A model generated the notes under the pieces. It saw only the letters and a list, made by a program, of their open reading frames with translations. It was not told where the DNA came from and did not search any database. From positions 1 to 64,000 of the forward strand of contig JAVHXV010000003.1 in the NCBI GenBank assembly GCA_031119475.1: a stretch of DNA of 64,000 bases. Reading direction: 5' to 3'. Position numbers and translations under genes: made by a program. Positions 1 through 8,722 of the stretch are shown piece by piece (position 1 is the first letter of the stretch; every line of letters begins with the position of its first letter). The stretch is from Pedobacter sp. Lineage in GTDB: Bacteria; Bacteroidota; Bacteroidia; Sphingobacteriales; Sphingobacteriaceae.

Positions 1-20
1 CATTTACTCGCAGATTTTTA

Positions 21-407
21 CTATTTATTTTGGTGGCGCAAGTTACGTAACAAAGAGTATATTTCAAAGAAGCTAAACAATAAATATACAGAAAAAAAAT
101 TGGCAACGAAGAGCATTCCCTTTTCAGCCCCTTTTTGACTGTAAATCAGCACAAAGACCATCGAAAAAAACATCTTTACGCCTACCGCGCCCATCAATGC
201 CATAATTCCAGAATCAGGCTTGCGCTTCATGCCCATCAATGCCAATATGGAGGCTACGAAAGTAATGACCGCAAAGAAGGTAAAGATGAGCCAAAAACTA
301 CCGACCAAAACAGGAGTATCGGTAAAAATCTTGGAAATGCCCAGGGCAATGCCTGCCAGCACTACCGTAAATACAATAAAGTTTAGAATAAACTGTTTCA
401 AGATCAA
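21..407 (-). CDS. small membrane protein of the ATP synthase gene neighbourhood
   Basis: A 128-residue protein with four hydrophobic segments (about residues 5-25, 37-58, 70-90 and 100-118), hence an integral membrane protein. It follows the AtpZ/AtpI-like gene on the same strand. A minus-strand ATG sits at bases 3-1, where the next gene downstream would begin, so I infer the start of an F0F1 ATP synthase operon (atpB next) running off the window. I cannot name the family. The start is uncertain: there is no ATG, TTG codons occur at 407 and 401 (the latter gives MKQFILNF), and the frame stays open further upstream. Confidence 0.75.
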   Translation of the reverse strand: MILKQFILNFIVFTVVLAGIALGISKIFTDTPVLVGSFWLIFTFFAVITFVASILALMGMKRKPDSGIMALMGAVGVKMFFSMVFVLIYSQKGAEKGMLFVANFFSVYLLFSFFEIYSLLRNLRHQNK

Positions 408-421
408 TATCTTATTTTTTG

Positions 422-429
422 CAAAGATA
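422..429 (-). promoter_or_regulatory. TATCTTTG -7 box
   Basis: On the minus strand this reads TATCTTTG, an exact match to the Bacteroidota -7 consensus TAnnTTTG, 14-20 bases before the candidate TTG starts of the small membrane protein. It lies in the gap after the AtpZ-like gene, so it may be a secondary promoter for the presumed ATP synthase operon. I see no clear -33 TTG element at the proper spacing. Confidence 0.4.
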
Positions 430-464
430 GTGATTGTAGTTCAGCTAAATGGGCGATCTGATAA

Positions 465-692
465 TTAACTTTTGCCCTTGAGCGACCGGATGATCTGTAC
501 CAGTGAACCTACTACGCCGACCACGCCCAGCAGCGCCGTAAAAATAGGTTGTTTGCTTCCGCGATGCGCATCGATCTGGTAACCGATAAATGCGAAAATC
601 CCTATCGTTGCCAACAGCTGAAAGCCGATTGCGCTATATTTGGCAAAATTTCCCAATTGTTTTTTGCCCTCATTTTCCTGATCAGCTGCCAT
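465..692 (-). CDS. AtpZ/AtpI-like protein
   Basis: A 75-residue protein starting at the ATG at 692 (MAADQENEGKK). It has two transmembrane helices (about residues 20-42 and 48-68) separated by a short GYQIDAHRGSKQP stretch, the layout of the AtpZ/AtpI-like F0F1 ATPase-associated family. Members sit at the head of ATP synthase operons and are thought to assist c-ring assembly or cation supply. It is followed on the same strand by another small membrane protein. A TTG at 704 in the same frame would add four residues and looks unlikely. Confidence 0.8.
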   Translation of the reverse strand: MAADQENEGKKQLGNFAKYSAIGFQLLATIGIFAFIGYQIDAHRGSKQPIFTALLGVVGVVGSLVQIIRSLKGKS

Positions 693-833
693 AAAAAATA
701 TCAATGCTAAATTTATCCCCCAAATATTGAGAATTTATTGCCGAATAAAATATTTTTGCATACATTTTGTTATATTGTAAAGCGCATATCCAATTCTAGA
801 TTCTTGAACATCCACATCAAAACATGGTTTAAA

Positions 834-3578
834 ATGAGCTGCTTCTGGGCATGCACCGCATTATTTCTTAGCTGTGCATCGCAAAAGGACAATGCCACCA
901 ATCGAAGCCTCCAGAATCTGTCTGCACGTTATAACCTCATCTATAACGCGAATGTTTTGCTAAATACCTATCAGGACGACCTTGCTTTGGCCAATGCCGA
1001 CAATTACGACCATATCCTATCGGTCTACATCGCCCCACCGCCCATCGACTACCTCAGTGCCACCAGTGCGGCCAACGATACCAAAACATTGGATGAAATT
1101 GCCCAAAAAGCAGAGACCATTGTCGCGGAAAAAGGATTGAGCAACTATGTAGATGAAGCTTACATTCTTTTGGCGAAAACAAATTTTTACAGAGGAAATT
1201 ATTTTTCGGCAGCAGCTTATTTCGATTATGCGGCGAAAGCCTATTCGGGCCAGCGTAATGTTTTTGTCAATGCGATGAACTGGAAGGCCCGCAGCCTGAT
1301 GCAACTGGACAACGATGGGCAGGCCATGAAGGTTCTAGATACCGTGAGCCTTTTCCTCGACTCGATCAAAAAAGAAAAAGCCGAAGCCCTGGCCACACTT
1401 GCCCAGATGAACATTTATCAACAGGATTATCCGAAAGCGATCAGCCATTTGGAAGCTGCAATCAAGGAAGGTACCAAGGCACAGAACAAGATCAGGTGGT
1501 CTTACATCCTCGCCCAACTTTATGAGAATGAAAAGCAATATGCCCAGAGCCTGCGCAACTATACGCGCGTAGAAAAGAGCAATGCGCCGTTCGAAATGTA
1601 TTTCAATGCCAAATTGAGCAAGATCAGGATCAATGACCAATTGAGCAGCCAGACTTCCAATCGCCGGGAACAGCTTTTAAAGCTTTTAAAGGATGATAAA
1701 AATATTGATTATACCGATCAGATCTATTATGAGGTAGCCGAAGATTACTTTTCGCATCAGGATTATGCCAAAGCTGCCGAATATTATCAACTGTCGGCCA
1801 AGAAAAGCCAACGTAACGTAAACCAGAAAGGCCTTTCGTACCTTAGGTTGGCTGACCTCAACTTTAAGAACCTGGGCAACTATGTAGATGCCAAGTTATA
1901 TTATGATAGTGCGGCATTGATCCTGCCGAAAACCTATCCGGGCTATGAAGCCATTTTAAAAAAGGCGCAGAACCTGGAATACCTGACCGAGCGTTACCAG
2001 CAGATTGCTGCACAGGATACCTTGCAGCACCTGGCACGCCTACCTAGGCAGGAACGCCTGAGCAGAATGGATAAAATGTTTGCCAATGCACAAAAAGGGG
2101 CCTTAGAAACGCGTACAACAAATATTCCAGCAACTGCAAATACGCCCAATGCAGGATTACCGACAAACAATCCGACCAATTCTACTTTCTATTTCAGCAA
2201 CTTGGCCGCCGTTGGGAAAGGATTTACAGATTTTAAACGCCGATGGGGCAACCGCATTTTGGAAGACAACTGGAGGCAGAGCGTAAAATCGTCTGCACAG
2301 GTAAACCAGCAGAACCTGGCCAATGCAACAGACCAGCCTACTACTGGCCAGGACAAACTTCAAACGCAGGCACCGCTTGATCGGGAAGCACAGATTGCAG
2401 CTTTTGAAGCAACCCTGCCGCTCACTCCAGAACTGCTTAAAATATCAGACCAAAAGATCATTGATGCCTATTTCGAAATCGCCGGTTTCTATCAACAGGT
2501 TTTGGGCGATCAGAATGAGGCAATCAAGGTCTACCAGGCCCTTTTATCGCGCTATCCGAAAAACAATCACCTCGAAACCATCTATTACAGCCTATACCTG
2601 GCCAATGGTACTGCGAACAGGACTGAGGCAGAGCGGTATAAAAACCTGGTGCTTTCACAATATCCGAACTCGGTCTATGCCAAAACCATCTTAGATCCTA
2701 ATTTTTCGCTTCAGCAGAATGCGCTCGACCTTGTGGTGAACAGCACCTATAATGCGGTGTTCGAAAATTACCTTAAAAAAGAATTCCCTACGGTAATTAC
2801 CAAGGTCAACGAAACCAACGAACGTTTCCCCGGCAACAATCTACAGCCACAATATGATTACCTCAAGGCCATTGCGATCGGAAGAACGCAGCATGTGGAC
2901 AGCCTTTTGCAGGCCTTTAACCTGATCTTATCAAAATATCCGTCAGACCCATTGATTACGCCTTTGGTAAAAGACCATTTGGTTTACATCAATACCCATT
3001 TGCCCACTTTTAAGGCGAGGAAAATTGCACTTACAGATTTTGATCCCACCGAGCCGCGGTTCATCGCCCAACAAAACCAGACCGCTGCGGCTCCTGCACA
3101 AAAAAAGAACGATCCGGTGATCGTAGATCCAAAACCTGCATCACCTACAGATCTCAATGCCAAAACGAAGCCCGGCACTACTGTGCAGCCAAATATCGAT
3201 GTGCCATCCAAAAATCAATTGTTCAGCAAAGCCGAGTCTGATACCTATTACTATGTGGTCAGCGTTAATGACATGAGTTTGAGCGTAAGTTCGTCCCGCT
3301 TTGGCATCGGCCAGTTCAATCGGGGAAATTATGCAGGAAGTGGCATCAAACATCAACTATTCGAACTAGAGGAAGACCAATTGATCTTCGTCGGCAATTT
3401 CAGTTCGTTGAGCGAAGTTAAAAGCTATGCGGATGGCATTACGCCACAGTTGCCAAAGATCATGAAGGTTCCTGCCGCAACCTATAAATGGTTCTACATC
3501 AGCAAGGAGAACTTCGATAAAATTAAGAACAGGGAAACATTGAACAGCTATCTTGAGTTTTTCAAGAACAATTACTAA
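834..3578 (+). CDS. porW: TPR lipoprotein, PorW/SprE-like type IX secretion component
   Basis: A 914-residue outer-membrane-type lipoprotein. From the ATG at 834 it reads MSCFWACTALFLSCASQKD, with a lipobox ending at LFLSC. The body is alpha-helical with many TPR-like repeats (YEVAEDYFSHQDYAKAAEYY, YFEIAGFYQQVLGDQNEAIK), then a Pro/Thr/Gln-rich linker and a conserved C-terminal domain (about residues 790-914). Length and architecture match SprE of Flavobacterium and PorW of Porphyromonas, which are needed for type IX secretion and gliding. The gldKLMN core lies 4 kb away on the other strand. The next gene begins 4 bp after the stop, so the two are co-transcribed. The frame is open back to a TTG at 738, and a TTG at 804 would add lysines ahead of the signal peptide. 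Confidence 0.82.
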   Translation: MSCFWACTALFLSCASQKDNATNRSLQNLSARYNLIYNANVLLNTYQDDLALANADNYDHILSVYIAPPPIDYLSATSAANDTKTLDEIAQKAETIVAEKGLSNYVDEAYILLAKTNFYRGNYFSAAAYFDYAAKAYSGQRNVFVNAMNWKARSLMQLDNDGQAMKVLDTVSLFLDSIKKEKAEALATLAQMNIYQQDYPKAISHLEAAIKEGTKAQNKIRWSYILAQLYENEKQYAQSLRNYTRVEKSNAPFEMYFNAKLSKIRINDQLSSQTSNRREQLLKLLKDDKNIDYTDQIYYEVAEDYFSHQDYAKAAEYYQLSAKKSQRNVNQKGLSYLRLADLNFKNLGNYVDAKLYYDSAALILPKTYPGYEAILKKAQNLEYLTERYQQIAAQDTLQHLARLPRQERLSRMDKMFANAQKGALETRTTNIPATANTPNAGLPTNNPTNSTFYFSNLAAVGKGFTDFKRRWGNRILEDNWRQSVKSSAQVNQQNLANATDQPTTGQDKLQTQAPLDREAQIAAFEATLPLTPELLKISDQKIIDAYFEIAGFYQQVLGDQNEAIKVYQALLSRYPKNNHLETIYYSLYLANGTANRTEAERYKNLVLSQYPNSVYAKTILDPNFSLQQNALDLVVNSTYNAVFENYLKKEFPTVITKVNETNERFPGNNLQPQYDYLKAIAIGRTQHVDSLLQAFNLILSKYPSDPLITPLVKDHLVYINTHLPTFKARKIALTDFDPTEPRFIAQQNQTAAAPAQKKNDPVIVDPKPASPTDLNAKTKPGTTVQPNIDVPSKNQLFSKAESDTYYYVVSVNDMSLSVSSSRFGIGQFNRGNYAGSGIKHQLFELEEDQLIFVGNFSSLSEVKSYADGITPQLPKIMKVPAATYKWFYISKENFDKIKNRETLNSYLEFFKNNY

Positions 3579-3582
3579 GAAA

Positions 3583-5808
3583 ATGAACAAAACCATCACA
3601 CCCGACGAGATTAAAAGATACAACCGTGGCCTATGGCGCACACTGATCGGGGCACTGCTCTTTTTTGCCCTGTTTATTGTTCTGATCGGTTTTGGCGTGT
3701 TTGGAGAGATTCCCTCCTTTCGTGCGATAGAACATCCCAAAAGCAATGAAGCGACCGAAATCATTTCTGAAGATGGAAAGGTGCTGGGCACTTATTTCGT
3801 GAAGAACAGGACCAATGTAAACTATAGCCAGATTTCTCCCAATGTCATCAATGCCCTGATTGCCACAGAAGATATCCGTTTCCGTTCACATTCGGGCATC
3901 GATTTTAAAAGGACATTTACCATCTTTTTCTATGCGCTGATGGGCAAGAAACAAGGTGGAAGTACCATCACCCAACAACTTGCACTGAACTTGTTTTCTG
4001 AAGAAGGCAGGGAAAAAAATTATTTTCTTCGCATTATCCAAAAGTTCCAGGAATGGGTAATTGCAGTAAAATTAGAGCGAAATTACACCAAAGAGGAAAT
4101 CATTACCATGTACCTCAATACAGTGGATTTCGGAAACCAGGCCTATGGCATCAAATCTGCCGCACGGGTCTATTTCAATACCACACCTGATCAGTTGACC
4201 ATTCCACAGGCCGCCGTGCTCGTCGGCATACAGCGTGGGATTACCCGATATTCGCCCACCAAAAATCCAGAACGGGCATTGACCAGGCGAAATACAGTGA
4301 TGGCCTTAATGGTAAAGGCAGACTTGTTGACGCAGGCACAGTTTGATGCCGAAAAAGACAAGCCTCTCGGCCTCCATTTTAATCCGGCCACCACAAACGA
4401 AGGAGTAGCTCCTTACTTTAGGTCTGTGCTAAAGTCGGAAGTAAAAAGAATCCTGGAAGAACGTTCCATTACAAAAAATGGCGTTCCCTACGACCTTGAC
4501 CGCGATGGACTGAAGATTACCACGACCATCAATTACGACATGCAGGTGTATGCGGAGGAAGCCCAGAAAGAATACATGAAAGTTTTGCAGCAACAGTTCT
4601 CCAACAGTTGGAAAGGAAGAAATCCGTTTAGGGGAATGGAACTGCAGATCGATCAGGGCATGCGGCGCTCTGATCGCTATAAAGCGCTAAAGGCTGAAGG
4701 AAAATCGGATGCCGAGATCAAAGACGACTTCAATACCCCGACCAAACTGACCATTTTTACCTGGAAAGGAAATGTGGATACCTTGATGAAGCCGATCGAC
4801 TCCGTTAAATATTACAAGCTGCTGTTGCGCAACGCAATGATGGCCATGGACCCTAAAACAGGGCACATCAAAGCTTGGGTTGGCGGGATTAATTTTGAGC
4901 ATTTTAAATACGACCAGGTAAAGATGGGCACACGCCAGGTTGGCTCGACGGCCAAACCTTTCACCTATACCGTCGCCATCGAAAATGGCTATTCGCCATG
5001 TTATGCGGTCGACAATGTACCCGTTACGATTACCAATCCGGGCAGTCCCGATTGGACGCCGAAATCTTCTGGCACCTTGCCGGGAAAAATTACGCTCCAA
5101 AAGGCCCTTGCCTATTCACAAAACTATATTGCTGCCTACTTGATGCAGCAGGTTGGCCCGACAGCGGTGGCCACTGAGATCAAAAAATTAGGCATTACTT
5201 CAGATGTTCCCGTGGTGCCATCTATTAGTTTGGGAACATTTGATGCGTCAATTTATGATATGGTGGGCGCTTACGGAGCATTTGCCAACAAGGGAACATG
5301 GACACAGCCCACATTTATCGTAAAGATCGAAGATAAAAACGGAGTAGTCCTTTACGACAGCAGACCTGTGATCAAAGTGGTGATGAACGAAGAAATTGCC
5401 TATGTGATGACGCGTATGCTGAGGGGAGTAATTACCGGAGGCACTGGCTACCGGCTGATCGGGAAATATGGTATCACTGCACCAATTGGCGGAAAAACAG
5501 GCACGACACAGAACAATTCAGATGGATGGTTTATGGCCATCTCCCCTGACCTGGTTGCCGGTGTGTGGACAGGCTGTGAAGACCGTGCCTTTCATTTTAC
5601 CAGTACGCGGGATGGCGAAGGCGCCAATTCGGCATTGCCCATCTTTGCAGGATTTATGAAACGGGTGTATGCCAATTCGGACCTAAAGATATCGAGGGCA
5701 GACTTCGAACCTCCAAAAAATGGCGTAAGTATTGTTTTTGATTGCAGCCAATATCAGCCCCAAGATCAGGGTACAACCACGGAACTGGATAAGAAGCTAG
5801 GTTTTTAG
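3583..5808 (+). CDS. class A penicillin-binding protein (PBP1A-type transglycosylase/transpeptidase)
   Basis: A 741-residue bifunctional peptidoglycan synthase. A single N-terminal membrane anchor (about residues 18-42) is followed by a GT51 glycosyltransferase domain with ATEDIRFRSHSGID (catalytic Glu about residue 96), GGSTITQQLALN and ITMYLNTVDFGNQAYG. The transpeptidase domain carries all three active-site motifs: SxxK in GSTAKPF (Ser about 455), SQN (about 512-514) and KTG in GGKTGTTQ (about 638). It should polymerise glycan strands and cross-link stem peptides on the periplasmic face. The ATG at 3583 lies 4 bp after the porW-like stop, indicating an operon. The length is normal for the family and all key residues are present. 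Confidence 0.95.
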   Translation: MNKTITPDEIKRYNRGLWRTLIGALLFFALFIVLIGFGVFGEIPSFRAIEHPKSNEATEIISEDGKVLGTYFVKNRTNVNYSQISPNVINALIATEDIRFRSHSGIDFKRTFTIFFYALMGKKQGGSTITQQLALNLFSEEGREKNYFLRIIQKFQEWVIAVKLERNYTKEEIITMYLNTVDFGNQAYGIKSAARVYFNTTPDQLTIPQAAVLVGIQRGITRYSPTKNPERALTRRNTVMALMVKADLLTQAQFDAEKDKPLGLHFNPATTNEGVAPYFRSVLKSEVKRILEERSITKNGVPYDLDRDGLKITTTINYDMQVYAEEAQKEYMKVLQQQFSNSWKGRNPFRGMELQIDQGMRRSDRYKALKAEGKSDAEIKDDFNTPTKLTIFTWKGNVDTLMKPIDSVKYYKLLLRNAMMAMDPKTGHIKAWVGGINFEHFKYDQVKMGTRQVGSTAKPFTYTVAIENGYSPCYAVDNVPVTITNPGSPDWTPKSSGTLPGKITLQKALAYSQNYIAAYLMQQVGPTAVATEIKKLGITSDVPVVPSISLGTFDASIYDMVGAYGAFANKGTWTQPTFIVKIEDKNGVVLYDSRPVIKVVMNEEIAYVMTRMLRGVITGGTGYRLIGKYGITAPIGGKTGTTQNNSDGWFMAISPDLVAGVWTGCEDRAFHFTSTRDGEGANSALPIFAGFMKRVYANSDLKISRADFEPPKNGVSIVFDCSQYQPQDQGTTTELDKKLGF

Positions 5809-5860
5809 CTGATACGAATCAATCTGTGTAATCAAAGTTAATCTGTTTAATCTCTTACTA
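5809..5860. repeat. AATCTGTGTAATCA-type dispersed intergenic sequence
   Basis: The spacer before uvrC contains AATCTGTGTAATCA followed by a diverged copy, GTTAATCTGTTTAATC. The same word occurs in reverse orientation as GATTACACAGAT in the four-copy repeat at 48344-48419, and a looser version (CAATCTGTGCATTTTCAATC) lies just before the fasciclin gene at about 17797. The uvrC GTG start follows directly. Confidence 0.45.
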
Positions 5861-7666
5861 GTGAAATCAGTATTTGACCATAAGAAAGCATTGGCCGATA
5901 TTCCACATAAGCCTGGAGTATATCAGTATTTCGATATGGATGATAACCTCATTTATATTGGAAAGGCGAAGGATTTGCGCAACCGGGTCGGGTCATATTT
6001 CATACAGGATAGGCAGGTGAATGGCAAGACCAGGATGCTGGTGTCAAAAATCAGACGGATCAGTTTTACAATTGTTGATACTGAAATTGATGCCTGGCTA
6101 CTGGAAAATAGCCTGATCAAAAAACATCAGCCACGCTACAACATCAACCTCAAAGACGACAAGACCTACCCATGGATCATTGTTAAAAAAGAAGATTTTC
6201 CCAGAATTTTCTGGACACGAAAACCGATCAAGGATGGATCTACCTATTATGGCCCCTATGGTTCAATTGGCATGATGCACACGATCTTAGACCTGATCAG
6301 GGAAACCTATACCCTCCGCACCTGTAACCTGCCCTTAACGCCAGCGAATATCGCCGCAGGGAAGTTCAAGGTCTGTTTAGAATACCAGATCGGCAACTGC
6401 AAGGGGCCTTGCCAGAATTACCAGACCAAGGCGGCATACGATGAAAATATTGAAGAGATCAAAGATATCCTGAACGGAAAGATCGGTAATGTCATCCGGA
6501 CGGTAAAACTGGTGATCAAGAAAGCATCTGAAGAGCTCAATTTCGAACTGGCACATGCGTATCAGCGCAAATTGGGGATCCTGGAAAAATACCAGAGCAA
6601 ATCTACGGTCGTGAACAGTGCCATTACCAATATCGATGTGGTCAGCATTGCCTCAGATGAGCGGTATGCTTTCGTCAACTACCTGAAGGTCATGAATGGA
6701 ACCATTATCCAGACCCAGACCATCGAGATCAAAAAGCGCTTGGACGAAAGTGACGAAGAACTGCTCTCCATCGCAATCGCCGAATTCAGGACAAAATTCA
6801 ACAGCACTTCGAAAGAGATCATTGTTCCGTTTTCCATCTCTCTTAGTGACGAAAACTTAAAGCTTACGGTTCCTAAACTTGGGGAAAAGAAAAAGCTGTT
6901 GGAGCTCTCGGAAAAAAATGTGCTGTTCTTTAGAAAGGAAAAGTTAAACCAGTACGAAAAGCTAAATCCAGAACTCCGTACAGAGCGCATCCTGACACAG
7001 ATGCAGAAAGACCTTCGGCTTACGCAGTTACCGCACCATATCGAATGTTTTGACAACTCGAATTTCCAGGGGAAATATCCGGTTTCTGCAATCGTAGTAT
7101 TTAGAGATGCCAAACCGAGCAAAAAGGATTACAGGCATTTCAATGTGAAGACCGTTGAGGGGCCAAACGATTTCGCAACCATGGAGGAGGCCGTTTATAG
7201 GCGCTATAAGCGGATGTTGGAAGAAAACCAGTCTCTGCCCCAACTCATCATCATTGACGGCGGCAAGGGACAGTTATCTTCTGCGGTAAGCAGCCTAAAG
7301 AAACTTGGGATAGAAAATAAGGTAACGATCATTGGCATTGCCAAACGATTGGAGGAACTGTTCTATCCAGGAGATAGTTTTCCGCTATATCTAGATAAAA
7401 AGTCGGAAACGCTCAAGGTCATCCAGCAATTACGGGATGAAGCACACCGCTTTGGGATAACTTTCCATCGGAAGAAACGTGACCAGGGCACGCTCAAATC
7501 AGAGTTGTCGCTTATTCCTGGAATTGGAAAGAGTACAACAGACCGCTTGCTGCTCCGGTTCAAATCTGTGAAAAAAATCAGGGAAGCAACCGAACAGGAA
7601 TTGGCAGAAATATTGAATAAAAAACAGATGCTCGCACTGGGCGAATATTTTAGGAACTCAGGTTAA
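5861..7666 (+). CDS. uvrC: excinuclease ABC subunit C
   Basis: A 601-residue UvrC, full length for the family. UvrC makes both incisions around a lesion in the UvrABC nucleotide-excision repair complex. Domains in order: GIY-YIG nuclease (about residues 14-95, with GVYQYF and LIYIGKAKDLRNR), a cysteine-bearing stretch (CLEYQIGNCKGPCQNY), a UVR domain for UvrB contact (about 200-240), the RNase H-like C-terminal endonuclease (about 385-535, with CFDNSNFQGKYPVSAIVVF and IIIDGGKGQL) and a helix-hairpin-helix pair (SLIPGIGKSTTDRLLLRF). Translation starts at GTG 5861, the position expected for the family. It lies 52 bp after the PBP gene. Confidence 0.96.
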   Translation: MKSVFDHKKALADIPHKPGVYQYFDMDDNLIYIGKAKDLRNRVGSYFIQDRQVNGKTRMLVSKIRRISFTIVDTEIDAWLLENSLIKKHQPRYNINLKDDKTYPWIIVKKEDFPRIFWTRKPIKDGSTYYGPYGSIGMMHTILDLIRETYTLRTCNLPLTPANIAAGKFKVCLEYQIGNCKGPCQNYQTKAAYDENIEEIKDILNGKIGNVIRTVKLVIKKASEELNFELAHAYQRKLGILEKYQSKSTVVNSAITNIDVVSIASDERYAFVNYLKVMNGTIIQTQTIEIKKRLDESDEELLSIAIAEFRTKFNSTSKEIIVPFSISLSDENLKLTVPKLGEKKKLLELSEKNVLFFRKEKLNQYEKLNPELRTERILTQMQKDLRLTQLPHHIECFDNSNFQGKYPVSAIVVFRDAKPSKKDYRHFNVKTVEGPNDFATMEEAVYRRYKRMLEENQSLPQLIIIDGGKGQLSSAVSSLKKLGIENKVTIIGIAKRLEELFYPGDSFPLYLDKKSETLKVIQQLRDEAHRFGITFHRKKRDQGTLKSELSLIPGIGKSTTDRLLLRFKSVKKIREATEQELAEILNKKQMLALGEYFRNSG

Positions 7667-7703
7667 CACACTGTTAACATTGGTGACTTTCGGTTGCAGT
7701 TCC

Positions 7704-7735
7704 AACCTCGCAGGTTCTTAAGAACCTGCGAGGTT
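7704..7735. repeat. perfect 32-bp palindrome (REP-like)
   Basis: The sequence is a perfect inverted repeat of AACCTCGCAGGTTCTT around the centre TTAA. It lies 37 bp after the uvrC stop and before the terminator hairpin. Its design (G+C-rich arms, AT-rich centre, perfect symmetry) matches the palindromes at 20333-20354 and 21715-21752, although the arm sequences differ. Palindromes of this kind are dispersed in Bacteroidota genomes. Confidence 0.8.
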
Positions 7736-7751
7736 GTCCGAACATCGAACC

Positions 7752-7789
7752 AAAAAAAATCCCCGATCAAATGATCGGGGATTTTTTTT
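7752..7789. terminator. bidirectional terminator between uvrC and gldN
   Basis: A hairpin with arms ATCCCCGATCA and TGATCGGGGAT and a very short loop is flanked by an A8 run on the left and a T8 run on the right. Either strand therefore gives a G+C-rich stem followed by U residues. It sits between two convergent genes, so it should stop transcription from both sides. Confidence 0.9.
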
Positions 7790-8714
7790 AGTATTCCCAA
7801 AGGCCCTGTTCAAAGTCGGCCATGGCTTTCTTGATCCTTTCGGATTCGAGTAATCTTTCTTTCGGATTGAAAAGTACATCTTCGATCCGATTATCGGCAG
7901 AGTTCGAAATCTTGGTGACGTTGCTGTAGAACAAGCGCCTTACAAAAACGTCATCAAAATTAATCCCCGAATTGTCGTTCTGGTTGTTTGCAATCTTGTG
8001 CTTTACCAATACTTCCCTGAGGTCATCAAAATAGATCCATCCGGCAACACTTTTTACGGTATCTGCACGAACCGCATTGGTAGCAGGGTCGGTTACAGGA
8101 TTACCGTTATTGTCGACGGCAGTTTTCACATCAATCCTTACAGGTGCGATACCAATGATCCGGGGTTCAAAGATTCCCCTTTTGATATCCAAAATCCAAT
8201 CTTCTTTGATCCTGATCGTGGTAAAACTTGCGGTAAAGAACTCGTTGTTGGCACGGTTTACCTCGTTTGTACCGGGATTGACACCTAAAAATGCGGTATC
8301 GGCAGTAGAACTCTTCGTAGCCTTTGGATCATTTCCTTTGTTTGCACTGATCGGCTGGCCCTTAAAGCTCTCGTCATCACTTGCATAAAGATCCAGTTCG
8401 CCATTGTTCACCGCATCATAGATAATGCCGACCAAATTGATTTTTGGGGAAGCCAAAATTTCATTGCCTCGGTCGCGGAGATCAATTTCGCGCCAGACCC
8501 TTTTGGTGTAAACGATATCTGCCGTATCTACCTTTGCATAGGGAACCACCGTATCAACTGCAGTGGCCTCGTGAAAGATAAAGCCATCCTGTTTAGGTGC
8601 CTTTTTCTTTGGGACTACCTTTGCCGGCGCATTGGGCACGGGATTGGTCTGGTTCTGGGCAAAAGCACCTAAACCTGCCAAAAGAAATAAAAACAGAAAA
8701 AGAAATCTTTTCAT
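7788..8714 (-). CDS. gldN: gliding motility / type IX secretion protein GldN (PorN)
   Basis: A 308-residue exported protein with a signal peptide (MKRFLFLFLFLLAGLGAFAQ, cleavage after AFAQ). It has a Lys/Pro-rich linker and then the GldN fold, with conserved stretches such as VYTKRVWREIDLRDRGNE, PINLVGIIYDAV-like text and VRRLFYSNVTKISNSADN. GldN/PorN forms the periplasmic ring of the type IX secretion system together with the lipoprotein GldK/PorK. It is the last gene of gldK-gldL-gldM-gldN and starts 8 bp after the gldM stop. Confidence 0.95.
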   Translation of the reverse strand: MKRFLFLFLFLLAGLGAFAQNQTNPVPNAPAKVVPKKKAPKQDGFIFHEATAVDTVVPYAKVDTADIVYTKRVWREIDLRDRGNEILASPKINLVGIIYDAVNNGELDLYASDDESFKGQPISANKGNDPKATKSSTADTAFLGVNPGTNEVNRANNEFFTASFTTIRIKEDWILDIKRGIFEPRIIGIAPVRIDVKTAVDNNGNPVTDPATNAVRADTVKSVAGWIYFDDLREVLVKHKIANNQNDNSGINFDDVFVRRLFYSNVTKISNSADNRIEDVLFNPKERLLESERIKKAMADFEQGLWEY

Positions 8715-8722
8715 CTTATTTT

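Noticed and set aside
738..833. Longer N-terminus for the PorW-like protein from TTG 738
   Set aside because: It would place 32 residues ahead of a good lipoprotein signal peptide; ATG 834 is better, though a TTG at 804 cannot be excluded.
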